From Streptomyces sp. NBC_00239 (GTDB lineage Bacteria; Actinomycetota; Actinomycetes; Streptomycetales; Streptomycetaceae), in contig NZ_CP108095.1 in the NCBI RefSeq assembly GCF_036194065.1, positions 1,674,001-1,738,000 on the forward strand: 64,000 nt of DNA, given 5' to 3'. Numbering within the stretch: position 1 is the first letter of the stretch; the number at the start of each line of letters is the position of its first letter. The notes under the pieces were generated by a model that saw nothing but the letters and a program-made list of their open reading frames with translations, made no database searches and was not told the DNA's origin. Positions 63,920-64,000 of this stretch are shown piece by piece. Both the position numbers and the translations under genes were made by a program.

Positions 63920-64000
63920 ATGGACACGATGCGTGAGAGGTTCGTCGCGGTGACCTCGCGACTGCTGGACGAGGACCCCCGGCTGGCGCTGGCACTGGCC
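63920..64000 (+). CDS. Transketolase, C-terminal subunit, 3' partial
   Basis: The frame begins at ATG (MDTMRERFVAVTSRLLDEDP) after AAAAGGGGCGG and runs off the window after 27 codons. The visible residues fit the opening of the pyrimidine-binding transketolase subunit that follows split N-terminal subunits. The gap before it is made of CAAC/GATC-type tetramer repeats (accaatcaaccaaccaaccg). Confidence 0.7.
   Translation, partial: MDTMRERFVAVTSRLLDEDPRLALALA

Overview
The window is high-GC actinobacterial chromosome, almost certainly Streptomyces. The signs are G/C-ending codons, frequent GTG and TTG starts, ATGA/GTGA start-stop overlaps, DUF317 proteins, coenzyme-B12 methylmalonyl-CoA mutase genes and a widespread Streptomyces-type palindromic intergenic repeat. 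Three blocks are visible: an integrative conjugative element (ICE), a stretch of ordinary chromosome, and a small degraded genomic island. Both mobile blocks sit at the 3' end of a tRNA-Pro(GGG) gene, and the two tRNA genes are identical.

Block 1 (1-18,703) is the right part of an ICE whose left end lies outside the window. A plus-strand, heavily overlapping gene train carries four DUF317 proteins, two small helical proteins paired with DUF317 genes, an ATP-grasp ligase, a VirD4/TraG-type coupling ATPase, two related proteins with a winged-helix-like C-terminus, a PP-loop (PAPS reductase-like) protein overlapping a DNA cytosine-C5 methyltransferase, and a DnaB-N-like protein. A minus-strand PD-(D/E)XK/DUF5655 nuclease lies next to the excisionase and tyrosine integrase, which end beside tRNA-Pro copy 1. 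No relaxase or replication gene is seen here.

Block 2 (18,736-54,990) is chromosomal: DUF309, VOC, cobF, a class V aminotransferase, a GH71 glucanase, a PAP2-diacylglycerol kinase fusion, a divergent MerR/hydrolase pair, a large LuxR-type ATPase regulator, a secreted subtilase, a sulfonate/sulfate-ester acquisition cluster (LLM monooxygenase, SsuC, SsuB, SsuA, SsuE and a TauD-type dioxygenase), mutA-mutB-meaB, DUF4240, a YcnI-like copper protein, a HTH-Mop protein, DJ-1/PfpI, USP, an ABC exporter and an unknown protein/beta-propeller pair. Three regions hold arrays of the palindromic repeat, and one array lies inside the ssuC reading frame.

Block 3 (55,013-62,954) is a 7.9-kb island bounded by a 43-bp direct repeat equal to the 3' part of tRNA-Pro copy 2, with matching arm-type repeats inside each end. 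Its integrase is reduced to a C-terminal fragment and its SSB-domain gene has two frameshifts, so it looks immobile. The cargo looks like anti-phage defence: an Mrr-like PD-(D/E)XK nuclease, a two-gene Pycsar system (pyrimidine cyclase plus three-TM effector), a small two-TM protein divergent from it, and a low-GC 564-residue membrane protein followed by a 92-residue protein, both unrecognised. Right of the tRNA, a transketolase split into two subunits begins. It has a near-perfect SoxR-type operator in its promoter and is predicted to be leaderless.
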